22,540 nt of DNA, taken from positions 293,546-316,085 of the forward strand of contig WELB01000004.1 of the NCBI GenBank assembly GCA_009602725.1, read 5' to 3'. A model generated the notes under the pieces. It saw only the letters and a program-made list of their open reading frames with translations. It had not been told where the DNA came from and did no database searches. This DNA is from Spirogloea muscicola. Lineage: Eukaryota; Streptophyta; Zygnematophyceae; Spirogloeales; Spirogloeaceae. Of this stretch, positions 1-10,857 are shown piece after piece; position 1 is the stretch's first letter; every line of letters begins with the position of its first letter. The position numbers were made by a program, and so were the translations under genes.

Positions 1-450
1 GTCAGCACGGCTCCCCCCACTCTGTGGCACCTCCGGCCCTCCTTTCCCCCACCCGCCCTCCCTCCTGCCATTGCTGCTTCCTCAACCTTTTCTAGGAGCT
101 CCACAAGCGTAACCGGTCGAGTCGTCATGGCCCTTGTCAGCACGGCTCCCCCCGCTCTGTGGCACCTCCGGCCCTCCTTTCCCCCACCCGCCCTCCCTCC
201 TGCCATTGCTGCTTCCTCAACCTTTTCTAGGAGCTCCACAAGCGTAACCGGTCGAGTCGTCATGGCCCTTGTCAGCACGGCTCCCCCCGCTCTGTGGCAC
301 CTCCGGCCCTCCTTTCCCCCACCCGCCCTCCCTCCTGCCATTGCTGCTTCCTCAACCTCCTCTAGCAGCTGCCACACAGGCGGTACAGGTCGAGTCGACA
401 TGGCCCCCGTCAGCACGGCTCCCACCGCTCTGTGGCACCTCCGGCCCTCC
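1..450. repeat. Minisatellite, unit about 135-138 bp, 3.3 copies
   Basis: The unit beginning GTCAGCACGGCTCCCCCC recurs at 1, 136, 271 and 409, a spacing of 135, 135 and 138 bp. The first copies are almost identical; the third is altered in its last third (CTCCTCTAGCAGCTGCCACA in place of CTTTTCTAGGAGCTCCACAA). The array starts before the window. Long open frames in it result from a unit length divisible by three and the absence of stop codons. I see no coding evidence. A diverged relative lies at 18440-18640. Confidence 0.9.
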
Positions 451-1071
451 TAGTATAGGGCGTCATTTCATGTAGCCACATTCTTTGCGCTGCATTCTTT
501 GCACTTTCTGCATTTTCTGCCTGAACAATGTATTGGCTTGAATTGGCCTCGCTTCAAGTTCATGCGCACCGCGCGCCTTCTCTCTTCTATGCGCGAGCCG
601 TCGTTCCCTCGCTTCCCAGCGCCCGTCTCCATTGGCGGGAGGCCTACCGACGGCAGCCCGCGCCGCGCCTTCCGTCAATGGAAGCGGGGGCGAGCTCGCC
701 AATGGCAAGCTGTGTGGCTCTCCCCAATCACAGCCATCGCCCTCTTCTGGCAGAGTCTTGCTTCTTCATGTCGCCCCACTTCTTGCACTAGCTTTGTCTA
801 GACAACGTAGTGGCTTGCATTGGCCTACCTTAGCTGCCTTCGCATGGTGCTTCGATTGATGAGACCCCAGCTTTTGCCTGAACAATGTACTGCCTTGGAC
901 TGGCCACCCATTCCTCTATCTCATGCGCACCGTTCATGCGCACCGTGCGCCATCTCTCTTTAGCTATCTGAGGCTCCTCACTCGTACCTACTGAGCCTTG
1001 CACCAGAAAGCTGGGCGAGCTCTAGTTGGTGGCAGAAGGGCTTCGTATCTGACATCTAGTTTTCATGCATC

Positions 1072-1201
1072 GATTAGCGACCTTCATGTTTTGACCCGTG
1101 GTTACTGAGCGGGTCAATCTGCTGTAGGTTATGTAGATCTTTAGATGTGCTTGCCTTTGTACTTGGCCATTGGCCTACGTTTGTTTCAAATACACGAAAT
1201 G
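1072..1201 (+). repeat. Dispersed repeat module C, copy 1
   Basis: It contains GATTAGCGACCTTCATGTTT, then GGTTACTGAGCGGGTCAAT and GTGCTTGCCTTTGTACTTGG, ending in a TTTCAAATACACGAAAT tail. The same ordered blocks occur at 9731-9843, 19210-19311 and, on the minus strand, 21573-21684. A 3' part occurs at 18661-18720. No open frame is shared between copies, which suggests a short non-coding dispersed element. Confidence 0.75.
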
Positions 1202-1444
1202 TCTTACTGAGCGATCCATCCTAACCCTGTTCTGACATAGCATCTTCAGGCCCTTTGTAGCTGCTACACGCTTGTAGGAGAATGTGCTTGTAGGCCCCTC
1301 CGATCCTTTGTCTATCCTTTTGGGCTGGCTTTTCGCAGCCCTTGCCTTCTTTTTCAAAAAAAGAAGTGGCACTCCCAATCTCTTTCGTTTCCTCTCCGTT
1401 TGTCCATTCTTGCTGGGCTGGCTTTGCTAGCCCTCTTCTCGGCG

Positions 1445-1516
1445 GGTCTCGGCGGAGTGCCTCCTTCCCTGCCTCGAGCTACTCGGACCTGATGTTGCTC
1501 ACTCGCGGGTACTGAG
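1445..1516 (+). repeat. Dispersed repeat module D, copy 1
   Basis: GTCTCGGCGGAGTGCC, then CCTGCCTCGAG, then GTTGCTCACTCGCGGGTACT and GAGC. This aligns block by block with 10314-10387, where the corresponding blocks are GTCTCGGCAGAGTGCC, CCTGCTTCGAG and GTTGCTCACTCGTGGTTACT, followed by GAGC. I estimate about 75% identity by eye. Confidence 0.65.
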
Positions 1517-1822
1517 CTTCCCTAGTATGTTGTCGTGATTGGTAGAGTAGAGAGAAAGGGCTCGCCCATTGAGGATAGGGGACAAGCCAGCCCCAAAAAG
1601 AATGAACAAAGAACGAGAAGGGGGCCAGAGGAAGCCAGAGGAAGCGCTAAGAAACCAAAGCACACAAAGAAAGAAAGCAGCTACAAATCACCCAGTAACC
1701 CCTGCTCAGCAGCCGCAAATCAGAGAGGCTAGGGTCCTGGAAGTGGGTCCCATGGACAGAGCCAGAGAGGAGTCCTTCCTCGGCATCTCCTTCGTCGGCT
1801 TTGGACATTGTCCATTCTTTTT

Positions 1823-1841
1823 GGGCTGGCTTTGCCAGCCC
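1823..1841 (+). repeat. Module A hairpin, perfect 8-bp stem
   Basis: GGGCTGGC-TTT-GCCAGCCC is a perfect 8-bp stem with a three-base loop. It is preceded by GGACATTGTCCATTCTTTTT and followed by CTATGGGCGAGCC. It is the best-formed copy of the module A hairpin family seen at least 12 times in the window. Confidence 0.8.
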
Positions 1842-3006
1842 CTCTTTCTCTATGGGCGAGCCTTCTTTCTTCTCTATGGGCGGGCGCTTTCTTCGCTTCC
1901 TTCAACTCCTTGCCCACCGGGAACCGGCAGCCCACGCCCCCCGGTCGCCATGTTTTCCGCCGCTCTTCCCAAGCGAGCAACCCCGCCGGCCGCGCAAGCG
2001 CGGGGCTCCCACGCGTCGGCACGGCCCAGGAAAGGAACGCCCCGCTCACTCCACGTGGCACCCGCTCCGGGCTCGTTGCGCCCTCCACGTGCTGCCACGT
2101 GGAGGGTGCCCGGGCCCCCGCTCGGGCAGGTGCCGCGCGCCCGGGCGTCTCAGCACCGTTAGGAGCCCACTTAGCCCGCCATCATCGTCAAAATACCTCA
2201 CGGCAGATTTCATGGCGAGCTCGCTGGGACACCACCACCACCCGCCGCCGTTGTGCGCCCAATGCACAATGCATTGGCTTGAAGTGGTCCTCCCTTTCGT
2301 TTCATGCGCACACCGCGCCGTCTGCCTGCGGCTCGGTCTCCGATGGCGGCGAGCTGTCTCTCGTCTCCCCGTGGACCAGGCGCTGGACTGAGCGGCCATC
2401 CCGTAGCGGCTGCCCGCACTTCCGGCCTCATCAGACCTTCAGCCATCGCTCTTTACGGAAAAGTCTATCTCTTATATACATCCCTCTGGCCTGGCCTCTC
2501 ACACCCATTGCTTTTATTTGGAAAGCTGTTCCCCTCTGCCCTGTTCCTCTCTGTCTCTCTCTCTTTCTACCGCTGTGCGCACGCGCCTTTTGGTCGAGGC
2601 TTCCCCGCCGAGTCTGTCCACTCTTTCTAAGCTGGGCTTTCACAGCCACTGCCCTCTTCTTGCCTGGCGCGCCATCGGTTCCCTCCAAACCTAGGATTCT
2701 GGCTTGCCAGAGGGCCTAGGTGCAAACAAAGCCCTTCTTGCTTTGCTCAAGGGAGCTTGACAGCCCCCATAACACAAGGAGCGAAGTGAGCCTGCCATGT
2801 CACTTCCACGCGCACTGAGAGATCACGTGGAAAAGAAGTCCCCAACTGCCTGCAGCACGTGCGCGAGGGCTCAAAGCACGCTGCTGTAACACAGTCATTG
2901 CGTTTGCCTAATGAATCTGTCACCGTCTCATGAAAAGCTCAGCTATACATGTCAGCAGGCTGACCAGGCCGATTGGCCAATTGGCCATAGTCAAGTCGGA
3001 CTAGCC

Positions 3007-6000
3007 TTAAGCCGAGGCTTGGTGTAGCTTGACTAAGGAGGAGTACGCCCCTCCCGGTATTCTCAGGAGCTCCTCGTGCCTGCCCTGCTCTGCTATCCTC
3101 CCTTGCTTAACGACAGCAATGACATCAGCATTCCTAACGGTCGTCAGCCTGTGCGCGATGACTACCGTTGTCCTGCCAATCATCAAAGCGTCAAGCGCCT
3201 CCTGCACAACGTGCTCTGACTCCGCATCCAAAGCGCTGCACAGGAGCATGAGCAACAGGAATGAGAAAGATGATACATTATTACAGCAGAGGTCTGCCAA
3301 CTATCCCATTTCAGGAGAAGGCAATCTGGCTTTAATTTCATACCTGGTTGCCTCGTCAAGGAGCAAAATCCTGGGGTCCTTTACGATGGCCCTGGCAATG
3401 GCCACCCGCTGCTTCTGACCACCGGAGAGCTGAATCCCTCTTTCCCCAACCCTGGTTTCGTAGCCCGACGGCAGGTCCAATATGAAGCGGTGCGCATTGG
3501 CGGCCTTGGCTGCCTGCACAAGCTCCTCCTCAGTTGCACCACCCTTGCCATACGCAATGTTGTCGCGTATCGTCGCGTCGAACAGCACAGGCTCCTGACT
3601 GACGAGGCCCATCTGCTGCCGCAGCCACTTGAGCTGCAATGTCCTGGTGTCCACGCCGTCAATTGTGATGGAGCCCGACAGAGGGTCGTAGAAGCGCTCC
3701 AGCAATGCTATCACCGTGGACTTGCCGCTCCCACTCTCCCCAACCAAAGCCATAGTCTGGTCACGAAAAACTCGCATCAGAGGCCAATGGGTTGCTGCAA
3801 AGGGGCTGCAGCTAAGAGTAGGCAGAAGCATGTCCATTGTGCACTCATATGATAGTGGCATTGCGCAGAAATTAAGGACGCCAACTGCACCGACGAAGGG
3901 CGAAACGGCGTGCAGTTTCTGACCTGGCCCGCCCTTATGCTGAGGGAGAGTCCATTAAAGACAACAGTATCCGGCCTCGTTGGGTAGCAGAATTTCAGCT
4001 GATTGAGCTGTATGTCTCCTCTCACGCTCACCAGCTCCCGTCCCAGTGCTGCTGCATCAATTACAGGCTGTCGATCCAGAATGGCAAAGATGGAGTTGAC
4101 GGCGACCTGCACCTTGCTGAAGTCTGGTGCAAAGCCGGAGTTCTGAGCAACCCCCATAGCGCTCATCACGATGGCAAAGAAGACCTAGAAGAGGAGGCCA
4201 GAGTGCATGCACAGTCTGTGTCAGTGGCTGTCTTTTGTAAAACGCAGAGCGAGAAAGTCCAATCACCAGGTTAGCGGGTCAAACATCCAGGCTTGCTTGT
4301 CACTGGCTAAAGGCTGGCCAATGTGCGCCACACTCTCAAACCAGTAGGTCATAGAGGATACTCTGGGTCACCGCCAAGTCTTACATTGAAGACCTTCTTA
4401 AATGACGATTTTCCATCCTCCACCAGCGTGCTTCCGTACCAAAAGGCAAGCGCATATGTAGAGAACAACACAAAATTCGCAAAACCCAGCCCGACACCAG
4501 CAACCTGGCTCTGGCGTATGCCAGCCTGCACGGGCATGGCGCATTTCTCTTGGTACAATTGCAGCACCTTCTTCTCTGCGGTGAAAGCTGCCACAGTGCG
4601 GATGCTACCCACGGCCTCACTTGCCACATGGCTGGCATCCTCATACATCAACTGGGCAAGCAGTCAAAGTAACATATCAGGATATTTTGTGGAAACAATA
4701 GCGACCAAATGCCAGTCAGGCAGAACGGCTCAGAAGCCCCACAACAGCTTCGCTTCGTTGTACATTTAAAAGTGGTCTGCAGAACAAAGATTGCCAACAC
4801 TGCCATCTGCCTGTGTCTTGCTAGGTTGGTAGGTAGGTTGCTAGGTTGACATGGGCACTCGTTATGAGCCAGCACACATTCCACGCCATGCACAAAGGCC
4901 CACCAAAGAGTATCGAACCTTGGCATTTGCGCTGAAGCCCTTCAGAGAGGAGACCTGTACGTATCCAGCAATGGCCAGGAGAGGCACGACAGATAGTATC
5001 ACAAGCGACAGCTGCCAGCCGGCGCGGAATGCTATCACAAGGCCGGCCACAATCGTAGCGCAATTCTGCAGGAGGAGTGCAAGCCGGTCCCCAACCATTC
5101 CCTTCACGTGTGCCGCATCCGTATTCAACCTCGCACCTATTGCACCGCTGCAGAGCTCCACCATAAGCTACTAAACCTGGTCAGTAATCTGGCAATGAGT
5201 CCAATACGGTTCCTCGGTTACTCAAAGTCGATATACCATCAGGCCCCATATGTGCTGACTATGCTTAAAACTGCTGCAAGTCATTGCAACATCTGTGCAA
5301 CATCTGGGCCCTTCATCTTTGGTAGCAACGCACCTAGAGTTGTGGGAGTCATCAAACCAGGCCACTTCCTGTCTGAGCACGGCTGCAAAAGTCAGTCGTC
5401 GGATCCTCCTGACCAGCCGAGACCCGACCAGCCCCCACATCCACATCTGCGTCGTGAGGAGGACCAGGGAGGCGGCGCCAAGTACAACAAACATGCCTGC
5501 CCAGAAGCTGGCATCGCTCTTGAGCTTGCTCTCCCGCAGCACGTAAAATGTCTTGATGATAGAGGAGAGAAGGATGGAGAAGAGCGGGAAGATGAGACCG
5601 TTGCCAATGCAAGCCAATGTCCCAAGCACGGCATATGGTAGCTCGGGCTTGTTGAGCACAGCAACTCGTCGCATTGGGATGTCCACAGGGCGCGGCTTCA
5701 CCGCAGCACCTTCCTCTTCGTCCGTTTTTCTCTCTCTGCTGAGGCATGACCAGACCTTGCTCTTGCGCTTCTTCAATCCTGCTCAGGAAGTTGCAAATGG
5801 TCATCAACAAAGGCTCTCAGAAAGAAGCTACGGCACTTCGCAGAATCCAAGTAAACACGATCGGGGTAATACAACCATATATACAATGACAATTTTACAA
5901 TGACACACCTTAAATATTTTGCCAGACCCTTTGTCGTACCTGCTAAATCATCAGCAATAACACCTTTCTGGAGGCCCTCCTGCTGGCCCAAGGTACACTT

Positions 6001-9000
6001 GGCACCCAGCCCAGACGTAGAGCTCAGGCTCACAATGGGCAATTGATCGACGTCACTGGATGGGCCGGCCGTGGGGAGCGTTACCACCCCTGGGCCCACG
6101 TGCTGTAGACGCACCAGCTGCGAATAGGCACCGTCTGGCTGCATGAGCAGCTGTTTGTGCGTCCCTGAAGAAGTTGGGGAAGCAATAAGAGCTCAAAAAC
6201 TGCCTCTCTTCCCAGAACTATACGCCCTCAGCCTTAAAACCCCTGAATGAGCTATTTCTAAACCATGAACCAATCTAAGTAACTCATTATGAGGTCCTGG
6301 TCAAATCCAGATCATCCTTCAAATGGTTAAAAGCCTTGCATCTTCAGATTGTAGACGCTGAGCCCTAGCCTGACGTAATTCTAAATAATATGTTACATGC
6401 CTCATTAGTTTGATAAGCGGAATGGTGGAGTCAAATTATAGCAGAGACCGACCAGTTTCTACAACAGCGCCTCTCTGCAGAACAGCAATCATGTCTGCAT
6501 TTTGAACAGTGGAAAGACGGTGAGCCACCACCACAGTTGTGCGGCCGGCCATAATGCGGTCGAGGGCCTCTTGCACAACTCGCTCAGACTCCGCATCAAG
6601 GGCACTGCAGTGATGAGAAAGGAAGGAGGGAATGATTCACAGAAGAGCATGCTTTTGTGAGAGCAAGGAAGAGTATACTGCTGCTCATGATGTAAGACCA
6701 CAACAAAAGAACGAAGCCATGCGCCAGACAAGCTAAACAATATTGCCGTAAATGAATGGTGCACTCGACATAGCATGGTACAGAGCTGATGAGATCATAG
6801 GAGAACAATGCGAGGCACGTCCTAGCATGCCCACCTGGTAGCCTCATCTAGGAGGAGAACTCTTGGGTTCTGAAGTACAGCCCTGGCAATGGCCACCCGC
6901 TGCTTCTGCCCACCAGACAGCTGCGTGCCCCGCTCACCAACCTGTGTGTCGTAGCCCTGGCAAGACACGAGCAGGGGCAAGTACATACATTAGCTTGTCT
7001 TACGCTTGAACAGGGACAAGTCTACTAAGTAAGCCAAAATTGACTAATGGTGACATGCAGCATGGAGCTCTATGTCGATGCATTCCACAACGAGCATGGA
7101 CATGGACAGCTCGTTAATACTGGTAGCAGAAGCCCCCTGCACAGAAAGGCTCAAGTGTGACGAGATGGCTGCCTGTGAGATGACATAGGAGGAGTGCTGC
7201 AGGCTCACCTGGGGGAGGGAGGAGACGAACTTGTGGACGTTGGCCATCTTGGCAGCCTCAGCAATCTCTGCGTCTGTCGCATCGGGCTTGCCATAGGCGA
7301 TGTTCTCGCGGATGGATGTCCCGAAAAGCACTGGCTCTTGGCTAACTAGCGCCAGGTGCCGTCGCAGCCAGCGCAGCTGCAGTCGCCGAATGTCGACGCC
7401 GTCGATGAGCACCTGGCCGCCCTGCGGATCGTAGAAGCGCTCCAGCAGCGCCACCACCGTGGACTTGCCGGAGCCACTCTCGCCGACCAGCGCCAGCGTC
7501 TTGCCTGCTTAGCAAGAGCATAGGGGTCAGCACAATCAATGACTGAAGACCTATCATGGCCTAAAAATGTACAGTCAGACGTCTCAAAATATTGCTGTTA
7601 ATTTAGCACAAAAAAAACATTTCGTCAGATTTGTCGAATCCTTTTTTCGCCTGCAGTAACTGCAACGGTAATGTGGCAGGGAGGTTGACCACACCTGCGG
7701 GAATGCAGAGGGAGAAGTCTGAAAATACTGCCACGTCCTTGCGCGTGGGGTAGGCGAAACGCACGTTACGTAGCTCGATAGCGCCAGCCATGTCTGGAGG
7801 AGTCAAACCGCTCTCGTCCTCCACATCGATAGGCGGCTTGCGGTCGATCACAGCGTACATCTTGTAAGCGGCAACTTGGCCTGCTGCAAAGGCCGCCAAG
7901 CTTGGCGACGCCTGCCCCAAGGACCTGCAGTAAGAAGCACAACTGGGACTGCCATCACATTGACTGACTTGATGGGAAAGCAAACAGCTATGCAGGAACC
8001 ATGGAATCAGAATACTGCAGGGCTGGAACGCGCTACAGCCAGGACTACTTGACCAGGATTGGCAGGTCCAGCACTCACATGCCGCCAATTATGACGGAGA
8101 AGAGGACACTGAGGACCTGGCCGCCGTTGTAGGCGCCCGCAGCGACGATGAAGCCATCGACCACTGTGGCACCCCGCGTAACAAGCAGCGAGCCGTACCA
8201 CATGGCCAGGCCGTATGCCGAGAACATGACAAATAGAGCACATCCAATGCCCAAACCAGTAGCCAGCCCACTCTTGACGCCGACTGCATACGCCTGCCCC
8301 AAGCCACGCTCATACTGCGCCACCGCCCGGCTCTCACCCACAAACGAGGCGACCTGGCACAGACGTTGACCCCGGCAGCAGCTGCCAGCCAGTCAGACGT
8401 CTGTCTTGCCAGTTGCGTCCCCTCTGCTGCTGGCTCCGAGCTGTGGCAGAGATCAAGGAGTGTCTCACCGTACGAATCCCGCCAACGGCCTGCTCCACGA
8501 CCGACCCGGCCTCGGCATACGCGTCGCTCGAAGCGGTTGCAAACTTGGCGATGCGGCTGCCAATGAAGCCGCCACAGACGGCCAGCACCGGCAGGACAGC
8601 CAGCATGACAAGCGTGAGCTCCCAACCCCGCACGAACGCCACGACGAACCCCGCCAGGAAGGTCGCCATGAGCCTTATACACGACCCAACCTGCGCCCCT
8701 CAGGAACCAGCAATCAGTGCCGGCAACTTGGCCGACCAAACAACCCCGCCGGCCTGGCGGTGCGCATCACGGCCGTGGAGATGGGCGACCCCTGTCAAGG
8801 CCGCAGAGCACCAAATGTATGCCAAGTCAAGCAGACCTCAAAATAGCACCAAGACACACCTTCTCGCCCGTGGCCTCCTGGATGAGGATGGTGTCACCAG
8901 ACATGCGCCCCACCACCTCGCCTGTGCTCGTCTCCTTGTCAAAGAACGCCACATCCTGCCGCAGAATAGCCTGCAAGTACAGGGCTCGTATCCGGGCTGA

Positions 9001-9720
9001 CAAGCGCTCGCCCGCCAGCATCCAGCATGCCACCTCTGCAGACAACGCAGGCCAGAACGACAGCTGTAAGTATAATATAGTCTATGCTGCCTGTGCTGTC
9101 AGCCTGGCCACAGAGCCTGATCATGAGTGCTGCAGGGATGGCGGGACGTTCTCGATGAGGGACACGCGTGAAAGAACAGGCTGGGTGAAGGATGTCAGAC
9201 CAAGGTAAGCGGCAATGGCAGCTCCCACAGCCACGTACACGAAGCGCAGCGCCACCTGCAGGCTGGCGGCAGCGTCAGCGCGGGGCAATCGGCACGGGCT
9301 ACTCGCTCTCGCGTCAAGTATGGGCGTGGGTGCCCAGCAAGGTCCAACGCTGGGCGGCTGCAAGGACGAGGAAGACGGGGTTTGAAGCCGTGATCTCAAT
9401 TGGCGGCGATCGTGAGAGCAGAGGACCCGACCGCGGTGACTTGGTCCACGAGGTGGTGCAGCGAGTCGCTTGACGGCGCGGCAGTGTTCTGGCCGAAGGC
9501 GTTGATCAGCTGGCCGAGCAGCAGCGCCAGCAGCGGCATGGCGGCGCCGTTGACGACCGCGCCGGCCGTGCCCAGCACCATGAGGCCCAGGTCCAGCCGG
9601 TCAGCGTACCGAAAGAGCTGCCAGAAGCGCACCGCCTTGGCCTTGGGCTTCCCCGCGCCGTCGCCGGCGCCGTCGTCGCGGCCGGGGGAGCCGGCGGCGG
9701 CGACGGCGGAGCTGGCCGCA
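3007..9720 (-). CDS. ABCB (MDR/P-glycoprotein) full transporter, 5' end incomplete
   Basis: ATP-driven membrane exporter of the plant ABCB4/11/21 type; its substrate cannot be told. I read 16 exons: 9720-9432, 9255-9201, 9035-8860, 8690-8469, 8353-8079, 7924-7695, 7504-7209, 6956-6835, 6604-6453, 6164-5964, 5778-5334, 5147-4919, 4651-4385, 4184-3924, 3756-3344 and 3235-3007 (TAA). All junctions keep frame and give 1286 visible residues, the usual full-transporter size. Order is TMD1-NBD1-linker-TMD2-NBD2. NBD1 has Walker [10 protein letters not shown] (near residue 424), Q-loop LVSQEPVLF, signature LSGGQKQR, Walker [10 protein letters not shown] and H-loop VAHRLS. NBD2 repeats these with Walker A near 1080, RILLLDEAT and IAHRLT. 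A-loop tyrosines are present (FAYPTR, FCYPTR). All ATPase motifs look intact. No initiator Met is visible: the frame runs into the N at 9721 and then a dispersed repeat. Family assignment is sure; exon 1 and the least consensus donors are less so. Confidence 0.93.
4817..4848. repeat. Short TAGGT-type tandem repeat in an ABCB intron
   Basis: TTGCTAGGTTGG, TAGGTAGG and TTGCTAGGTTGA follow one another inside the intron between exons 12 and 13 of the ABCB gene. It is a small simple-sequence expansion with no further signal. Confidence 0.5.
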
Positions 9721-9721
9721 N
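9721..9721. other. Undetermined base (possible assembly gap or junction)
   Basis: This is the only N in the window. To its left is ABCB exon 1, still in frame without a start codon. To its right the sequence is module C repeat. It may stand for an assembly gap, a scaffold join or a base-calling failure. The true 5' end of the ABCB gene is therefore not recoverable here. Confidence 0.9.
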
Positions 9722-9730
9722 TCGAGCAGC

Positions 9731-9843
9731 AGTTAGCGACCTCTATGTGCTGCCTCGTGGTTACTGAGCGGGTCAGCTTAGCAGCAGGTGATGTACATTT
9801 GTCAATGTGCTTGCCGTTGTACTTGGCCACACATGGCCTCCCC
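9731..9843 (+). repeat. Dispersed repeat module C, copy 2
   Basis: TTAGCGACCTCTATGTG, then GGTTACTGAGCGGGTCAGC, then GTGCTTGCCGTTGTACTTGG. It shares the block order and spacing of the copy at 1072-1201 and begins within about 10 bases of the N at 9721. Confidence 0.75.
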
Positions 9844-10313
9844 ATCTCTTAATACACACGTCCTCCTTATTTGGTGTTTTCTGTCTACTGTATTTTTCGT
9901 CCTGCCGTCGCCCTAATCCGGGCGTCTGACCTAGCCCGCCGTCGCCACAGCCGCCGCAGCCGCCTCCGCCGCCGCCGCCGCCGCCGCTGCCGCCGCCGCA
10001 GCCTCCGCCGCAGCCTCCGGAGTGTGGCGTCGACGCGAGAGCCGCGTGGGGGCCACGGCTGCCCCTTGGCTTCCTCGGCACACCTTCCACGTCGGCGCTT
10101 TCGGGCGTTTAGTGGGCTTCCAGCCCCCTTCGCAGAAGCTTCCTGCTCTGCCACTGCTACTGTTCGCCTGCGCAGTCTCCCGCCATTGGCCTCCAACGGT
10201 GACTGGCTCGTCGCCTGGCAGGCCCTCGGAGCCCATCGATCGGAGAACGTGGCTCTCCAAATGGGGGCGACGGCTGTAGTGGGAGACCGCAGCCCTCCAC
10301 GGCTGCTGCCTCA
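9844..10313. repeat. GCC-rich microsatellite and repeat debris
   Basis: A (GCC/GCT)n tract runs through about 9951-10020. It yields Arg-rich or Ala/Gly-rich frames with no domain. Around 10250-10280 is a degenerate minus-strand module A (GTGGCTCTCCAAATGGGGGC, then GACGGCTGT). No gene is supported between the ABCB exon 1 and the end of the BPG2-like gene. Confidence 0.6.
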
Positions 10314-10387
10314 GGGTCTCGGCAGAGTGCCGCTTTTCCTGCTTCGAGTTATTCTGATTTGCTGTTGCTCACTCGTGGTTACTGAGC
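10314..10387 (+). repeat. Dispersed repeat module D, copy 2
   Basis: Aligned block by block with 1445-1516. It ends in GTTACTGAGC, the same words that occur within module C, so modules C and D may share an ancestor or belong to one longer element. Confidence 0.6.
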
Positions 10388-10485
10388 ACCCATCTGCATC
10401 ACTTCGTGTCTTGGTGTGTAGTTTTGTCTTTCCGGGCACTGTTTTGTGGCCTTTTAAGGTCTGCGGACATTGTCCATTCTTTTCT

Positions 10486-10504
10486 GGGCTGGCTTTGCCA
10501 ACCC
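10486..10504 (+). repeat. Module A hairpin copy
   Basis: GGGCTGGCTTTGCCAACCC differs from the perfect hairpin at 1823-1841 by one base. It has the same 5' neighbour, GGACATTGTCCATTCTTTT. It lies about 100 bp past module D. Confidence 0.65.
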
Positions 10505-10796
10505 CTCGTTTTCTGTGTGCGAGCCGTCGTTCCACGTCTCAGCTCCCAAGCCTCGCCCAGCTGCTGCCACATTCGGCCGCTCGCTGCTGCCATGATGCTC
10601 CTGACCAGCAAAGCTCACAGCCAAGCGAGGCAGACAGGTCTCGCAGCGCATGTCAATGGGAATCTCTCACAATGCACCAGCCCGTGAGCCTCACCAGACC
10701 ACTGAGAGCAACACATGTCAGACCATGCTCGCCGGCACAGCATGGCATGCAAGCGAGCAAGCTCTTGGGACTACGGCCTAGGGTGCACGGCCAAGA

Positions 10797-10801
10797 TTAC
10801 A
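10797..10801 (-). terminator. Candidate TGTAA polyadenylation signal of the BPG2-like gene
   Basis: The plus strand reads TTACA, hence TGTAA on the minus strand, about 57 nt after the BPG2-like stop codon. TGTAA is the known poly(A) signal of chlorophyte algae such as Chlamydomonas. A five-base match is weak on its own; the position is what makes it plausible. Confidence 0.4.
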
Positions 10802-10857
10802 CAAGGACCAAAGGTTGAGCCTCAGATAACTCTGCTCTGGATGCGTAGTTGCTGCTG

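Larger units (their letters stand above)
475..3006. repeat. Gene-free mosaic of dispersed repeat modules
   Basis: No recognisable gene occurs here. The stretch holds several short modules found elsewhere in the window. Module B (core GGCTTGAATTGGCCTC, then CATGCGCACCGCGCG) occurs near 520-600, 803-850, 877-960 and 2261-2326. Module C lies at 1072-1201. Module A hairpins lie at 1322-1341, 1415-1433 and 1823-1841, with a minus-strand module A at 1553-1605. Module D lies at 1445-1516. The segments at 722-770 and 2630-2670 are degenerate module A. The last 300 bp are the 3' flank of the ABCB gene; no minus-strand TGTAA signal is visible there. Confidence 0.6.

Noticed and set aside
1-450. CRISPR-like array
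   Set aside because: The units are about 135 bp and wholly repeated with no unique spacers; the genome is eukaryotic.
1808-2719. 303-codon plus-strand open frame
   Set aside because: It spans module A and B repeats and low-complexity sequence; the same modules elsewhere are read in other frames or contain stops.
8089-8739. 216-codon minus-strand open frame in the ABCB region
   Set aside because: It is in the wrong frame across exons 4 and 5; the true frame carries the ABCB transmembrane motifs.
9871-10818. Long plus-strand open frame with Arg-rich N terminus
   Set aside because: It is driven by the (GCC)n tract and runs through repeat modules; no domain and no conserved frame between repeat copies.
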